A program made the translations under genes and the position numbers. 64,000 nucleotides of DNA from JABDIP01 sp965227455. GTDB taxonomy: Bacteria > Pseudomonadota > Alphaproteobacteria > DSM-16000 > Inquilinaceae. This document shows, piece by piece, positions 16,165 through 25,186 of the stretch (within the stretch, counting starts at the first letter, position 1; the number at the start of each line of letters is the position of its first letter). The notes beneath the pieces are model-generated. The model had not been told where the DNA came from. It worked only from the letters and a program-made list of their open reading frames with translations, and made no database searches. The stretch is from contig OZ245752.1 in NCBI GenBank assembly GCA_965227455.1, positions 1,364,001 to 1,428,000 of the forward strand, given 5' to 3'.

Positions 16165-17271
16165 CTAGCCGGATGTCCGATAGGCCGCCGGCAACGCCAC
16201 TTCCAGCAGTTCCAGTTCATCGGAACAGCCGGTCAGGCCGAACGGCATCGCGTTCGGAATGACATAGGAATCGCCTGCCGTCAGGGCATGGGTCCCATGC
16301 CCTTCGACCTCGAGCGTCGCCGATCCTTCCAGCACGAACTGGAACACGAACTCCGCCTCATGGCTGTGCTTCGGCATGGCATCGGTGCCGTTGAAGCGCA
16401 GGACCAGGGCGCCGGCCAGGCCGTCAGTGGCGGCGGCAATGCCGATATCGCGGGCCTCGATGCCGTCGAACCGCCAGGGCTGCCAGGTGGCCTGATCCAG
16501 TTGATGGCGCACGAAGCGCTGGCCGCTGAAGTCGCGGTCGGGCCTCAACTCCGCATTGGGCAGGTCGAGGTCATGGTCGATGCAGGTCATGTGGTCGGCC
16601 GGGCAGCCGATCTCGATCACCTCCAGCCCGGCGGAGCTCTCCACCACCCGGTGGCGGATCTCCGGCGGCTGCAGAACGCAGTCGCCGGCCGACAGGCGGA
16701 ACAGCGGCCCCTGGTCCTCGTAGAGCAGATCGACCCAGCCGCGATAGCAGTAGATCATCTGGAAGCGGACCTTGTGGAAATGCACCATGTCCGGCACCGG
16801 CCCGCCATCGGGGATGCGGATATGGGAGGCGATGAAGCGGCCGCCCTGGCGGTCCGGGATCAGGTCGCGATAGCCCATTCCAGCCCGGCCGACGCCCCAC
16901 TCTCCGGTGCCGCCGGCCAGGGCATTGATCACCAGGGATTGGGCGACGGGCGGCAGGTCCAGCGGCGGATCGGCGGCGACGATCTCGATGGTGGTGCCAT
17001 TCGGCGCCGTCAGCAGCGTGTCGCCCTCGGCGATGCTTGCCGGATCGGCAGCGCGCAGACGCAGGTGGCCCGGCGCGCCCTGCCGGTCCCGCTCCAGCCG
17101 CAGGCGCATTCCATAGCCCGAGAGTTCCGCGGTCGCGGGATCGTCGGCGGGGAAGATCGCGTCCAGGCGGAAACCGAGCCGGTCCTTGAAGAAGGGCAGC
17201 GTCTCCGTCAGCTCCCGGCACGGCAGGACAATCTCCGCCGCCTCGATTCCGCCGCTGCTGTCTTCCGTCAT
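16165..17271 (-). CDS. VOC-cupin-cupin fusion protein
   Basis: A 368-residue protein with three domains. Residues ~8-130 look like a glyoxalase/VOC half (ELTETLPFFKDRLGFRLDAIF). Residues ~150-240 form a cupin with VHFHKVRFQMIYCYRG and a PPEIRHRV histidine. Residues ~275-362 form a second cupin with MPKHSHEAEFVFQFVLEGSA and GDSYVIPNAMPFGL. Metal-binding His residues are present in both cupins, so a dioxygenase or isomerase acting on a small molecule is possible. The gene converges on mbfA with 12 bases between stops. I do not recognise a characterised family with this exact order. Confidence 0.75.
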   Translation of the reverse strand: MTEDSSGGIEAAEIVLPCRELTETLPFFKDRLGFRLDAIFPADDPATAELSGYGMRLRLERDRQGAPGHLRLRAADPASIAEGDTLLTAPNGTTIEIVAADPPLDLPPVAQSLVINALAGGTGEWGVGRAGMGYRDLIPDRQGGRFIASHIRIPDGGPVPDMVHFHKVRFQMIYCYRGWVDLLYEDQGPLFRLSAGDCVLQPPEIRHRVVESSAGLEVIEIGCPADHMTCIDHDLDLPNAELRPDRDFSGQRFVRHQLDQATWQPWRFDGIEARDIGIAAATDGLAGALVLRFNGTDAMPKHSHEAEFVFQFVLEGSATLEVEGHGTHALTAGDSYVIPNAMPFGLTGCSDELELLEVALPAAYRTSG

Positions 17272-17348
17272 CGCGCCGCCCCCGCTTTCCGATCGGCCCT
17301 TGCAGGCGGGCCGTCCTCGTTTCGGCCAGTGCAGCGCAGACAGCCGGA

Positions 17349-18290
17349 CTATGCAACCGGTGACTCGGCCGGCATCTCGGCGATACGCCGCCAGCCTTCG
17401 GCCTGGTTCGGGACCTCCGGCCTCCAGCCGGTGGCCTGCTTGAAGCGGTCGTTGCGCACCCGCTGGCTGCGGGCCAGCAGTTCGCGCACCGGACGGTCGA
17501 CGGCGAAGCGCAGCATCCAGCGCGGCAGCCGGGTCAGCCCGCCGCGCCCGACCGCCGAGGCCAGGGCCAGGGCGGCGTCGCCCTGGGTGAAGGGCTCGTC
17601 CTCGGCCACGTCGAAGACACCGGATGGCGCCCTCTCCTGGGCCGAGACCACGGCGCTGGCGGCATCGTCGATCCAGATCAGCGACTTGTAGGCATCGGTC
17701 GGGGCGATCGGCAGGGCCAGCCCCTTCTTCGCCATGGCCAGCGCCTGGCGGCTGTCCGGCGAGGCGGGGCCATAGAAGGCGCCCAGGCGCAGGCTGATGC
17801 CCCGCCGCCCCTCGCCCGCCATGGCGAACCGCGCCACCTCGGCCTCGACCGTGCTGCAGACCGGGTGGTCGGGCTGGATCGCGCCATTGGCGGAATCGAT
17901 CCAGCGGTCGCCGCTATGGGCATAGACGAAGGCGACGCTGGGATAGACGAATGTCGTGACCTCGCCGCCCGCCAACGCCGCATCGACCAGCGCCCGCGTG
18001 CCCTCGCGGCGGATGCGGTCGTTCTCGGCCCAGGCCGCACGGCGGCGCATCTCGGAGCTGGGCGGTATGCGGGTCGCCAGATGCAGGATGGCGTCACAGC
18101 CGGCAATCGCGTCGGACAGGGACCATGCGTCGAACAGATCGGCGCGGACCGGCACCGCTCCTGCCTCTTCCAGCTCGGTGACATTCCGTTCCGACCGGGC
18201 AAGCGCCCGCACCGCCTGGCCGCCGGCGATCAGGCTGCGGACCACCGGCCGCCCGAGAACCCCGGTGGCTCCGGTTACGAAGACAGTCAT
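17349..18290 (-). CDS. Atypical NAD(P)-dependent epimerase/SDR
   Basis: A 313-residue extended short-chain dehydrogenase-like protein. The Rossmann motif is FVTGATGVLGRPVV at residues 3-16. The usual catalytic YxxxK is not found: where it is expected the sequence reads CSTVEAEV, so the enzyme may not be a classical oxidoreductase. The ATG at 18290 overlaps the Rrf2 regulator's stop by four bases, making translational coupling and control by that regulator likely. Longer versions starting upstream lie inside the regulator gene. Substrate unknown. Confidence 0.8.
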   Translation of the reverse strand: MTVFVTGATGVLGRPVVRSLIAGGQAVRALARSERNVTELEEAGAVPVRADLFDAWSLSDAIAGCDAILHLATRIPPSSEMRRRAAWAENDRIRREGTRALVDAALAGGEVTTFVYPSVAFVYAHSGDRWIDSANGAIQPDHPVCSTVEAEVARFAMAGEGRRGISLRLGAFYGPASPDSRQALAMAKKGLALPIAPTDAYKSLIWIDDAASAVVSAQERAPSGVFDVAEDEPFTQGDAALALASAVGRGGLTRLPRWMLRFAVDRPVRELLARSQRVRNDRFKQATGWRPEVPNQAEGWRRIAEMPAESPVA

Positions 18291-18787
18291 TGCCTGGGAC
18301 TCCTCTTGTTGTCGTTCAGCCATGCGCCGCCCAACGCGAAGATCCTGGGGTCGGCATGGGCGGCGAATTCCCCGGTGACCTTGGCCAGCGTCTCCGCCGC
18401 CAGGGCCGAGCGGTACGCGTCCTCGGCCCGCAGCATGGCGGCGTTGATCCCGCACGGACGCGGATAGGCGCCGGCCTCCAGGGCGCAGGGCCCCCGGCGG
18501 CGGATTTCGGTGCAGCGGAAGGCCGGGCCGGGCCCGTCAATGGCCTGCACCACGTCGAGCAGCGATATATCCGTCGGCGGCTTGGCCAGCCGGTATCCGC
18601 CCTTGGGACCGGTCACCGACTCCAGCAGTCCGGCCGCCACCAGCGCCTTGAGGTGCTTCAGCAGATAGCTCTCCGGCACGCCGTGGAACTCGGCCATCGC
18701 CCGCCCGGAGAGCGTCTCGCCTTGCGCCAGGGCACCGAGCAGCATGGCGCAGTGGATGCCCCACTCGACCCCTTCGCTCAGTTTCAC
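18287..18787 (-). CDS. Rrf2-family transcriptional regulator
   Basis: A 166-residue regulator with an N-terminal winged helix (EWGIHCAMLLGAL, GRAMAEFHGVPESYLLKHLKAL) and the Rrf2 wing GPKGGYRLAKPP. Three cysteines follow: RCTEI, GPCALE and RPCGI, spaced C-x8-C-x10-C, wider than the IscR/NsrR iron-sulfur spacing, so a cluster or thiol sensor is possible but not certain. The start is GTG at 18787 with GGAGGG upstream. It forms an operon with the epimerase, and palindromes sit just before its start, which suggests autoregulation. Confidence 0.88.
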   Translation of the reverse strand: MKLSEGVEWGIHCAMLLGALAQGETLSGRAMAEFHGVPESYLLKHLKALVAAGLLESVTGPKGGYRLAKPPTDISLLDVVQAIDGPGPAFRCTEIRRRGPCALEAGAYPRPCGINAAMLRAEDAYRSALAAETLAKVTGEFAAHADPRIFALGGAWLNDNKRSPRQ

Positions 18788-18810
18788 CGGACACCCTCCA
18801 TTTCGTATTA

Positions 18811-18843
18811 TGGATATCTAATATCCACGATATTTAATGTCCA
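18811..18843 (-). promoter_or_regulatory. Paired palindromes, likely Rrf2 operator
   Basis: TGGATATCTAATATCCA (18811-18827) is a perfect 7-base inverted repeat around a 3-base spacer. A second, related element reads TGGACATTAAATATC on the minus strand (18843-18829), matching 12 of 15 positions. Both lie 24-56 bases upstream of the Rrf2 GTG start in an AT-rich patch. Autoregulation is inferred from position. Confidence 0.55.
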
Positions 18844-18911
18844 GAAAAAGAAACGCCGGCACTGCTACCGTTTTGTTGACGCTCCTTGTCGATCCGATCA
18901 TTGTGTCCGCA

Positions 18912-19002
18912 TCTCAATAGGGGTGCCCCGCGCGGGGCTGAGAGGCCGGACGGCCAACCCGTTGAACCTGATCCGGATAATGCCGGCGGAGGGAGATTGA
19001 GA
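18912..19002 (+). ncRNA. TPP riboswitch (THI element)
   Basis: The thi-box consensus is complete: GGGGTGCCC and GGGCTGAGA in the 5' half, ACCCGTTGAACCTGAT then CCGGATAATGCCGGC and GGAGGGA in the 3' half. The P1 helix TCTCAAT (18912-18918) pairs perfectly with ATTGAGA (18996-19002). It lies 50 bases before the thiB start. No T-run terminator follows, and a pyrimidine-rich CCCCTCTCC (from 19013) lies close to the GGGAG ribosome site at about 19040, so translational control is more likely than attenuation. Confidence 0.96.
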
Positions 19003-19051
19003 ACGGCGCCAGGCCCCTCTCCTTTCCGTCGCAATGGTTGGGAGACATGCC

Positions 19052-20056
19052 ATGCGACGCATCTTTCACACAGCACTGGTCGCGACCGCGGCCACCCTGT
19101 TGCCGATATCGGCAGCGGCGGAGACGCTGACCGTCTACACCTACAGCTCGTTCGTCAGCGAATGGGGCCCCGGACCGGCGATCGAGACCGCCTTCGAGGC
19201 CGAATGCGGCTGCGATCTGGAATTCGTCGGCGTCGAGGACGGCGTTGCCATCCTGAGCCGCCTGCGCCTGGAAGGCGAGCGGACCCGCGCGGATATCGTG
19301 CTGGGCCTGGACATGAACCTGGTCGCCGAGGCCCGCGATACCGGGCTGCTGGCGCCGCACGGCCTCGACCTGTCCGGCCTGCATGCGCCGGTCGATGCGG
19401 AGATGTTCGGCGACCTCTTCGTGCCCTACGATTGGGGCTTCTTCTCTTTCGTCTATGACAGCGAGACCCTGGCGAAGCCGCCGGCCAGCCTGAAGGCGCT
19501 GGTCGAGGACAGCGATGCCGAGATCCTGATCCAGGACCCGCGCACCAGCACCCCTGGTCTGGGGCTGCTGCTATGGGTGCGCGAGGTCTATGGCGACGGC
19601 GCCGCCGCTGCCTGGGAAAAGCTGCGGCCGCGCATCGTGACCGTGACCAATGGCTGGAGCGAGGCCTATGGGCTGTTCCTGGAGGGCGAAGCGCCGATGG
19701 TGCTGAGCTACACCACCTCGCCCGCCTATCACGTGACGGTCGAGGAGGAAGACCGCTACCTGGCGGCCGCTTTCTCGGAAGGCCATTACATGCAGGTGGA
19801 GGTCGCCGCTAAGATCGCGACAACGGAAAACGCCGACCTCGCCGACCGCTTCCTGGCCTTCATGCTGACACCGGGCTTCCAGGACGTGATCCCGACCACC
19901 AACTGGATGTATCCGGTGGTGATCCCGGCCGACGGCCTGCCGCCGGCCTTCAACGATCTGATCGAACCCGCCCGATCGCTGCTCACCCCGCCGGACACGG
20001 TCGCCGCCAAGCGCGGCGAGTGGATCGACGAGTGGCTCTCGGCCATGAGCCGGTGA
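19052..20056 (+). CDS. thiB: Thiamine ABC transporter, periplasmic binding protein
   Basis: Binds thiamine or its phosphates in the periplasm. The 334-residue protein has a signal peptide (about residues 1-23, ending SAAAE) and then TLTVYTYSSFVSEWGPGP, the usual ThiB beginning. FVPYDWGFFSFVYD and PMVLSYTTSPAYHV are also family landmarks. ATG 19052 is chosen over ATG 19034 because GGGAG lies at the right distance and the signal peptide starts here. It sits directly behind the TPP riboswitch, so expression should fall when TPP is abundant. Confidence 0.95.
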   Translation: MRRIFHTALVATAATLLPISAAAETLTVYTYSSFVSEWGPGPAIETAFEAECGCDLEFVGVEDGVAILSRLRLEGERTRADIVLGLDMNLVAEARDTGLLAPHGLDLSGLHAPVDAEMFGDLFVPYDWGFFSFVYDSETLAKPPASLKALVEDSDAEILIQDPRTSTPGLGLLLWVREVYGDGAAAAWEKLRPRIVTVTNGWSEAYGLFLEGEAPMVLSYTTSPAYHVTVEEEDRYLAAAFSEGHYMQVEVAAKIATTENADLADRFLAFMLTPGFQDVIPTTNWMYPVVIPADGLPPAFNDLIEPARSLLTPPDTVAAKRGEWIDEWLSAMSR

Positions 20057-20058
20057 TG

Positions 20059-20180
20059 GCCCTCACCCGGCCTGCCTGCGGCAGTCCACACTCCCCCAGG
20101 GAGAGAGGGTCAAAAGCGATGCCCCACTCTTCCCTCTCCCCCTGGGAGAGGGTGGCGAGCGAAGCGAGCCGGGTGAGGGC
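20059..20180. repeat. Palindromic intergenic repeat inside the thi operon
   Basis: Outer arms GCCCTCACCCGGC (20059-20071) and GCCGGGTGAGGGC (20168-20180) are perfect inverted repeats of 13 bases. Inside are two CTCCC/GGGAG-type inner repeats. The plan CCCTCACCC ... CTCTCCC ... GGGTGAGGG recurs at 45735-45863, so this is a dispersed REP/BIME-like family. It separates thiB from thiP and may fold in the transcript. Confidence 0.75.
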
Positions 20181-20204
20181 TTGCTACGCCCGCGATGTAT
20201 CGCC

Positions 20205-21809
20205 ATGCGCGCCAGCCTGAGGCCAGCGGCCCTCCTCCCGGGCGCCGCGGCGCTGACGGCGCTTGCCCTGTTGATCGGAGGCGCCGTCATCGGATTGCTG
20301 ATCGTGCCCGGCAACGGATCCGGCGGTCCGTGGATCGACGATTACGTGCTGGGCGTATTGCGGTTCACCGCACTGCAGGCCTTCCTGTCGGCGGTGCTCA
20401 GCCTCGCCCTGGCGGTGCCGGCGGCGCGGGCCATGGCTCGGCGGCAGGTCTTTCCGGGCCGCTCCCTGCTGCTGCGCCTGCTCGGCCTGCCGATGGTGGT
20501 GCCAACGGTGGTCGGCGTGCTGGGCATCGTGGCGATCTACGGCCGCTCGGGGCTGGTCAACGACCTGCTGGCGGCGATGGGACTCGAGACCCGGTTCGAC
20601 ATCTACGGCCTGACCGGCATCCTGATCGCCCATGTCTTCTTCAACATGCCCTTCGCCACCCGCCTGCTGGTCCAGGCCTGGGCCGGCATTCCCGGCGAGA
20701 GCTGGCGACTAGCCGCACAGTTCGGCATGTCCGGCGGACAGATCTTCCGGCTGATCGAATGGCCGATGCTGCGCCAGGTGCTGCCGGGCATCGGCATCCT
20801 GGTCTTCCTGCTCTGCTTCACCAGCTTCGCCGTGGTGCTGGTGCTGGGCGGCGGGCCGCCGAACGCGACCATGGAGGTCGCGATCTACCAGTCGCTGCGC
20901 TTCGATTTCGACCTCGACCGGGTCCTGGCCCTGGCGGCGCTGCAGGTCGCCGTCTGCGCCGTGCTGTTTGCCCTAGCCGGGCGCCTGGCGCGGCCGATGC
21001 CGGTGGAGCTGACCTCCGGCTTCGCGTCCGGCCGGCCGGACCTCCTGCACCCGCTGGGACGCGCCATCGATGTCGCCGCCATCTGCATGGCCGTCTTCAT
21101 CCTGGTGATGCCGCTCTCCGCCGTTGTCGCCTCCGGCCTTGCGGGGCCGGTCGCGTCAGGGCTGTCCAATCCCGCTCTATGGCAGGCGGCCGGGCGCAGC
21201 CTCGCGGTCGGCTTGGCGGCCGGGATGCTGGCCCTCATGCTGGGCTGGGGGCTGGTGCTGAGCAGCCGCAGCCTGCGCATCCGCTATGTCCGGCCGCGAT
21301 CCGCCGACACCCTGGAACTGGCCGGGACCATGGTCCTGGTGGTGCCGCCCTTCGTGGTCGCCGCCGGCCTGTTCGTCCTGCTGCGGCCGGTGGCGGATGT
21401 CTTCGCCATCGGTCTCGGACTGGTGGTGCTGGTCAACGCCCTGATGGGCCTGCCCTTCGTCCTCAGGATCCTCGGGCCCGCCGCGACCCAGGCGGCGGAG
21501 CGGCATCTGCGGCTTTGCGACAGCCTGGGCATGTCCGGCTGGGACCGCCTGCGGTTGGTCGACTGGCCGCTGCTGCGGCGTCCGGCTGCGCTGTCGATGG
21601 CGATCTGCTCCGCCCTGGCGGCCGGCGACCTGGGCGTGATCGCGCTGTTCGGCACCCCCAGGACCCAGACTTTGCCGCTGCTGCTGTATCATCAGATGGG
21701 CAGCTACCAGGTCGAGGCGGCATCGGTGACGGCGCTGGTGCTGCTGGCCATGACCCTGGCCCTGTTCTTCGCCATCGAGAGGGGGATTGGCGGCCGTGCC
21801 GATGATTGA
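20205..21809 (+). CDS. thiP: Thiamine ABC transporter, fused permease
   Basis: A 534-residue inner-membrane permease built from two homologous halves of about six segments each. EAA loops are visible at WRLAAQFGMSGGQIFRLIEWP in the first half and LRLCDSLGMSGWDRLRLVDWP in the second. Family length is normal (~535). ATG 20205 begins the hydrophobic N terminus; the frame extends eight residues upstream without support. It follows thiB after a 148-base gap holding a palindromic repeat and overlaps thiQ by eight bases. Confidence 0.93.
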   Translation: MRASLRPAALLPGAAALTALALLIGGAVIGLLIVPGNGSGGPWIDDYVLGVLRFTALQAFLSAVLSLALAVPAARAMARRQVFPGRSLLLRLLGLPMVVPTVVGVLGIVAIYGRSGLVNDLLAAMGLETRFDIYGLTGILIAHVFFNMPFATRLLVQAWAGIPGESWRLAAQFGMSGGQIFRLIEWPMLRQVLPGIGILVFLLCFTSFAVVLVLGGGPPNATMEVAIYQSLRFDFDLDRVLALAALQVAVCAVLFALAGRLARPMPVELTSGFASGRPDLLHPLGRAIDVAAICMAVFILVMPLSAVVASGLAGPVASGLSNPALWQAAGRSLAVGLAAGMLALMLGWGLVLSSRSLRIRYVRPRSADTLELAGTMVLVVPPFVVAAGLFVLLRPVADVFAIGLGLVVLVNALMGLPFVLRILGPAATQAAERHLRLCDSLGMSGWDRLRLVDWPLLRRPAALSMAICSALAAGDLGVIALFGTPRTQTLPLLLYHQMGSYQVEAASVTALVLLAMTLALFFAIERGIGGRADD

Positions 21810-22545
21810 GCTGGACCGGGTCCTCTATCGCTACGACCACGCCGAAATGCATTTCGACCTGCGGATCGATGCCGGCGAATTCGTCTCGGTGATCGGCCCC
21901 AGCGGCGCCGGCAAGACCACCCTGCTCAACCTGATCGCCGGCTTCGAGCGGCCGGACGCCGGCAGAGTCAGGCTCGGCGGCCGCGACGTGACCGACCTGC
22001 CGCCGGCCGCGCGCCCGGCCACCACCCTGTTCCAGGAACACAATCTGTTCGCCCATCTGACCGTCGCCGAGAATGTCGGCCTGGGCCTGCATCCCGGCCT
22101 GCGCCTCACCGCCGACGATCATCGCGAGGTCGGCGAGGCGCTGGCCACGGTCGGGCTGACCGGCCTGGAGACCCGCCTGCCCCGTCAGCTCTCCGGCGGC
22201 GAGCGCCAGCGGGTCGCCCTGGCGCGCAGCGTAGTGCGCAACCGGGAGATCCTTCTGCTGGACGAGCCGTTCGCGGCCCTGGACCCGGCCCTGCGCCAGG
22301 ACATGGTGCTGCTGGTCGACCGGCTGCGCCGGGAGCGCGGCCTGACCGTGCTGATGGTGACGCATCTGCTGGACGAGCTCTTCCAGATCGAGATGCGGGC
22401 CGTGTTCGTCCATGGCGGCCGCGTGCTGGCGGATGGCCGTGCCGCCGAATTGCTGGCCAGCCGGTCGCCGCCGGAGTTGGCCGCCTATCTGGGCACCCCG
22501 GGGGCGGCGGTTCCGCCGCCGCGACAAGCCGTCGCAAACCGGTGA
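21802..22545 (+). CDS. thiQ: Thiamine ABC transporter, ATPase
   Basis: ATP-binding subunit for thiamine import, 247 residues. Walker A is GPSGAGKTT (about residues 33-41), the Q-loop lies in TLFQEHNLFAHLTV, which is typical of ThiQ, the signature is LSGGERQR and Walker B is LLLDEPFAALD. The start is ATG 21802, with GTG 21796 as an alternative, inside the thiP 3' end. Last gene of the riboswitch-controlled operon; no clear terminator is seen after it. Confidence 0.93.
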   Translation: MIELDRVLYRYDHAEMHFDLRIDAGEFVSVIGPSGAGKTTLLNLIAGFERPDAGRVRLGGRDVTDLPPAARPATTLFQEHNLFAHLTVAENVGLGLHPGLRLTADDHREVGEALATVGLTGLETRLPRQLSGGERQRVALARSVVRNREILLLDEPFAALDPALRQDMVLLVDRLRRERGLTVLMVTHLLDELFQIEMRAVFVHGGRVLADGRAAELLASRSPPELAAYLGTPGAAVPPPRQAVANR

Positions 22546-22748
22546 TCGCTTCCGGCGCGCATAATCGACACCGACGAGCAACGGACAACTAAAACTATAG
22601 TTGCGGCGAATGCCGGTTCGCATTCGTACCGAAATACTGTCAGGATGCGCGTAGGTGGTGCGTTCCCCCGACGATACCCGCATTGATTACTCCGCTGCGA
22701 AGGTGTCGGCCGGGATCGTCTCGAGGCGTAGACCATGAGGTTGCCGGC

Positions 22749-25184
22749 ATGCCGACCAATCCGACCCATTTGCTGACGGCGTTCTTCGAAGGATCGCCGG
22801 AGCTCATCGTGGTCACGGAACTGGGACGGCGGATCATCGACGTAAACCCCGCCTTCCTGCAGCGGATGGGCTACAGCCGCGACGAGGTCATCGGCCGGAC
22901 CCCGGACTTCCTCTATGCCAAGCCGGAGGATTACGAGGAACAGGGGCGCGTGCGTTTCAATGCCGACGCCGCGGCCGACCTGGAACCGTATCTCCTGTCC
23001 TATCGCCGCCGGAACGGGGAGACCTTTGTCGGAGAGACGACCGGCGTGCCGATTCTCGGCGATGACGGGAAGACCGTCGGGTTCCTGGCCATCGTCCGCG
23101 ACGTCACCCGGCGGGTCACATTGGAGGAAACCCTCCGGTCACTCTACGAAACGGCGGCGAATTATCGCGCCACCCCGGATGAACGGATCGAACGGATGCT
23201 CGAGCTCGGCTGCCGGCATTTCGGTCTCGACATGGGAATCGCCAGCCATATCGTCGGCGAGACCTATACGCTCGATCACGTCTACACCCCGGATGAGAGC
23301 GTGGCGCCAGGGACCAGCTTCGACCTTGGCGAGACCTACTGCATCCACACGCTGAAAGCGGATGGTCCCACCGGGTTCCATCACGCCGGCCAGAGCCCGA
23401 TCAGCGACCATCCCTGCTACAAGAATTTCGGGCTGGAGGCCTATCTCGGCGCGCCGTTGGTGATCGACGGCCATCGCTACGGCACGGTCAACTTCACCAG
23501 CGCCGAACCCCGGCCGGAGCCCTTCTCCGACGAGGATTGCAAGATGGTCCAGCTCGTGGCCGAGTGGATCGCCTATGAGATCGCCCGCCGCCGCGACCGC
23601 GTCGCCCTGCAGCAGGCCAAGGACGAGGCCGACCGCGCCAGCCAGGCCAAGTCGCAGTTCCTGGCCAATATGAGCCATGAGATCCGCACGCCCCTGAACG
23701 GAGTCCTCGGTTTCGCCGACCTCCTGGCCGACACCCGCCTGGACGGCTATCAGCAGCGCTGCCTGAGCCAGATCAAGGAGGCCGGCTCCTCCCTGCTGGA
23801 ACTGCTGAACGGGATCCTCGACCTGGCGCGGATCGAGGCCGGGCGGATCGAGATCTTCGACCGACCCTTCGAGCTGGGCAGCGTGCTGGAATATGCCGTC
23901 TCCCTGCTGGGCGCCGAGGCCCGGGAGAAGGGTCTGGGCCTGCGCTACGACCTCAATCCGGGCCTGCCGCGCTGGATCGAAGGCGATCCGGATCGGCTGC
24001 GGCAGATCGTGCTGAACCTGCTGGGCAATGCGGTCAAATTCACTGACCAGGGCACCGTTTCCCTGAGCGCCGCGCCCTTGGATACGGCGGGAAAGGCGGC
24101 CGCCTTTGAGATTGTGGTCACCGATTCCGGACACGGCATCGCCGCCCAGGATCTGGAGCGCATGTTCGAACCGTTCGGCCAGGCGGCCGAGGACCCCGGC
24201 AATGCCGCCGGCGGAGTCGGCCTCGGCCTGGCCATCTCGCGCCATCTGGCCGAGCTGATGGACGGCAGCCTCACCCTGACCAGCGAGCCCGGCGCCGGGA
24301 CAGTCGCCACCGTACGCCTGCCGCTGAAACCGGCCAGCGCGCCGCGGGCATCGGCCCCGCCCAAGCGCTGGGCGCCCTCCGCGCCGCGGCGCAGTGCCCG
24401 CATCCTGCTGGCCGAGGACCTGGCCATGAACCGGGAGATGGAATGCGCCATGCTGCGCAAGGCGGGCCATCAGGTGGATGCGGTGGAGACCGGCGAGCAG
24501 GCGGTCCGGGCGGCCCAGAAGACCCGCTACGACCTGATCCTGATGGATGTGCGCATGCCCGACATGGACGGGCTGCAGGCGACCCGGCTGATCCGCGAGC
24601 TGATCGATCGCGACCACGAGATCCCGATCATCGCGCTGACCGCCCACGCCTTCGCCGCCGAAATCGACGCCTGCCGCACCGCCGGCATGGACGATCACAT
24701 CGCCAAGCCGGTGGACCAGGCGGTGCTGCTGCCGCTGATCGACCGCTGGCTGGCCGCCAGCCGCACCGGAGACGCGGCGGATGGCGACGCCGATGCCGCC
24801 CCCGATTCGGAAGCCGTCATCGACTCGCGGCGGCTGGACAGCCTGGTCGAGCTGTTCGGCACCGGCAAGCTGGCCCATTACGTCAGCGAGTTCCGGTCCG
24901 ACGCTCAGGCCCGGCTCGATCGCATGTCAGCAGCCCTGGACGATCAGCCGACGGTGGCCGCCGCCGCCCATGACATCTGCTCGCTGGCGGGCAATCTGGG
25001 CCTGCTGAAGCTCTGCGCCGAGTGCCGGGCCCTGATGGCCGAGCCGGTCGACACACCGCCGGCCAAGATGGGGAAGCTGGTCGCCGCGCTGGCCGCCACC
25101 GTCGAAGAGTCGGTCACGGCCCTGGTGGACGCCCGGTCCTCAGATACGCGCGGGCCGAAATCGGCCGCCGGCAGCGGAGGCTAG
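22749..25184 (+). CDS. Hybrid sensor kinase: PAS-GAF-HisKA-HATPase-REC-Hpt
   Basis: An 811-residue cytoplasmic hybrid histidine kinase without membrane segments. Order: PAS (~10-125), GAF (~140-285), HisKA with SHEIRTPLNG (His310), HATPase with NLLGNAVKF and GVGLGLAIS, receiver with LILMDVRMPDMDG (Asp600), then Hpt with AAHDICSLAGNLG (His741). This gives an internal His-Asp-His relay that needs an outside receiver as final acceptor; the stand-alone receiver three bases downstream is the obvious candidate. The signal is unknown. ATG 22749 directly precedes the PAS domain; the frame upstream to 22683 is not domain-like. Confidence 0.92.
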   Translation: MPTNPTHLLTAFFEGSPELIVVTELGRRIIDVNPAFLQRMGYSRDEVIGRTPDFLYAKPEDYEEQGRVRFNADAAADLEPYLLSYRRRNGETFVGETTGVPILGDDGKTVGFLAIVRDVTRRVTLEETLRSLYETAANYRATPDERIERMLELGCRHFGLDMGIASHIVGETYTLDHVYTPDESVAPGTSFDLGETYCIHTLKADGPTGFHHAGQSPISDHPCYKNFGLEAYLGAPLVIDGHRYGTVNFTSAEPRPEPFSDEDCKMVQLVAEWIAYEIARRRDRVALQQAKDEADRASQAKSQFLANMSHEIRTPLNGVLGFADLLADTRLDGYQQRCLSQIKEAGSSLLELLNGILDLARIEAGRIEIFDRPFELGSVLEYAVSLLGAEAREKGLGLRYDLNPGLPRWIEGDPDRLRQIVLNLLGNAVKFTDQGTVSLSAAPLDTAGKAAAFEIVVTDSGHGIAAQDLERMFEPFGQAAEDPGNAAGGVGLGLAISRHLAELMDGSLTLTSEPGAGTVATVRLPLKPASAPRASAPPKRWAPSAPRRSARILLAEDLAMNREMECAMLRKAGHQVDAVETGEQAVRAAQKTRYDLILMDVRMPDMDGLQATRLIRELIDRDHEIPIIALTAHAFAAEIDACRTAGMDDHIAKPVDQAVLLPLIDRWLAASRTGDAADGDADAAPDSEAVIDSRRLDSLVELFGTGKLAHYVSEFRSDAQARLDRMSAALDDQPTVAAAAHDICSLAGNLGLLKLCAECRALMAEPVDTPPAKMGKLVAALAATVEESVTALVDARSSDTRGPKSAAGSGG

Positions 25185-25186
25185 CC

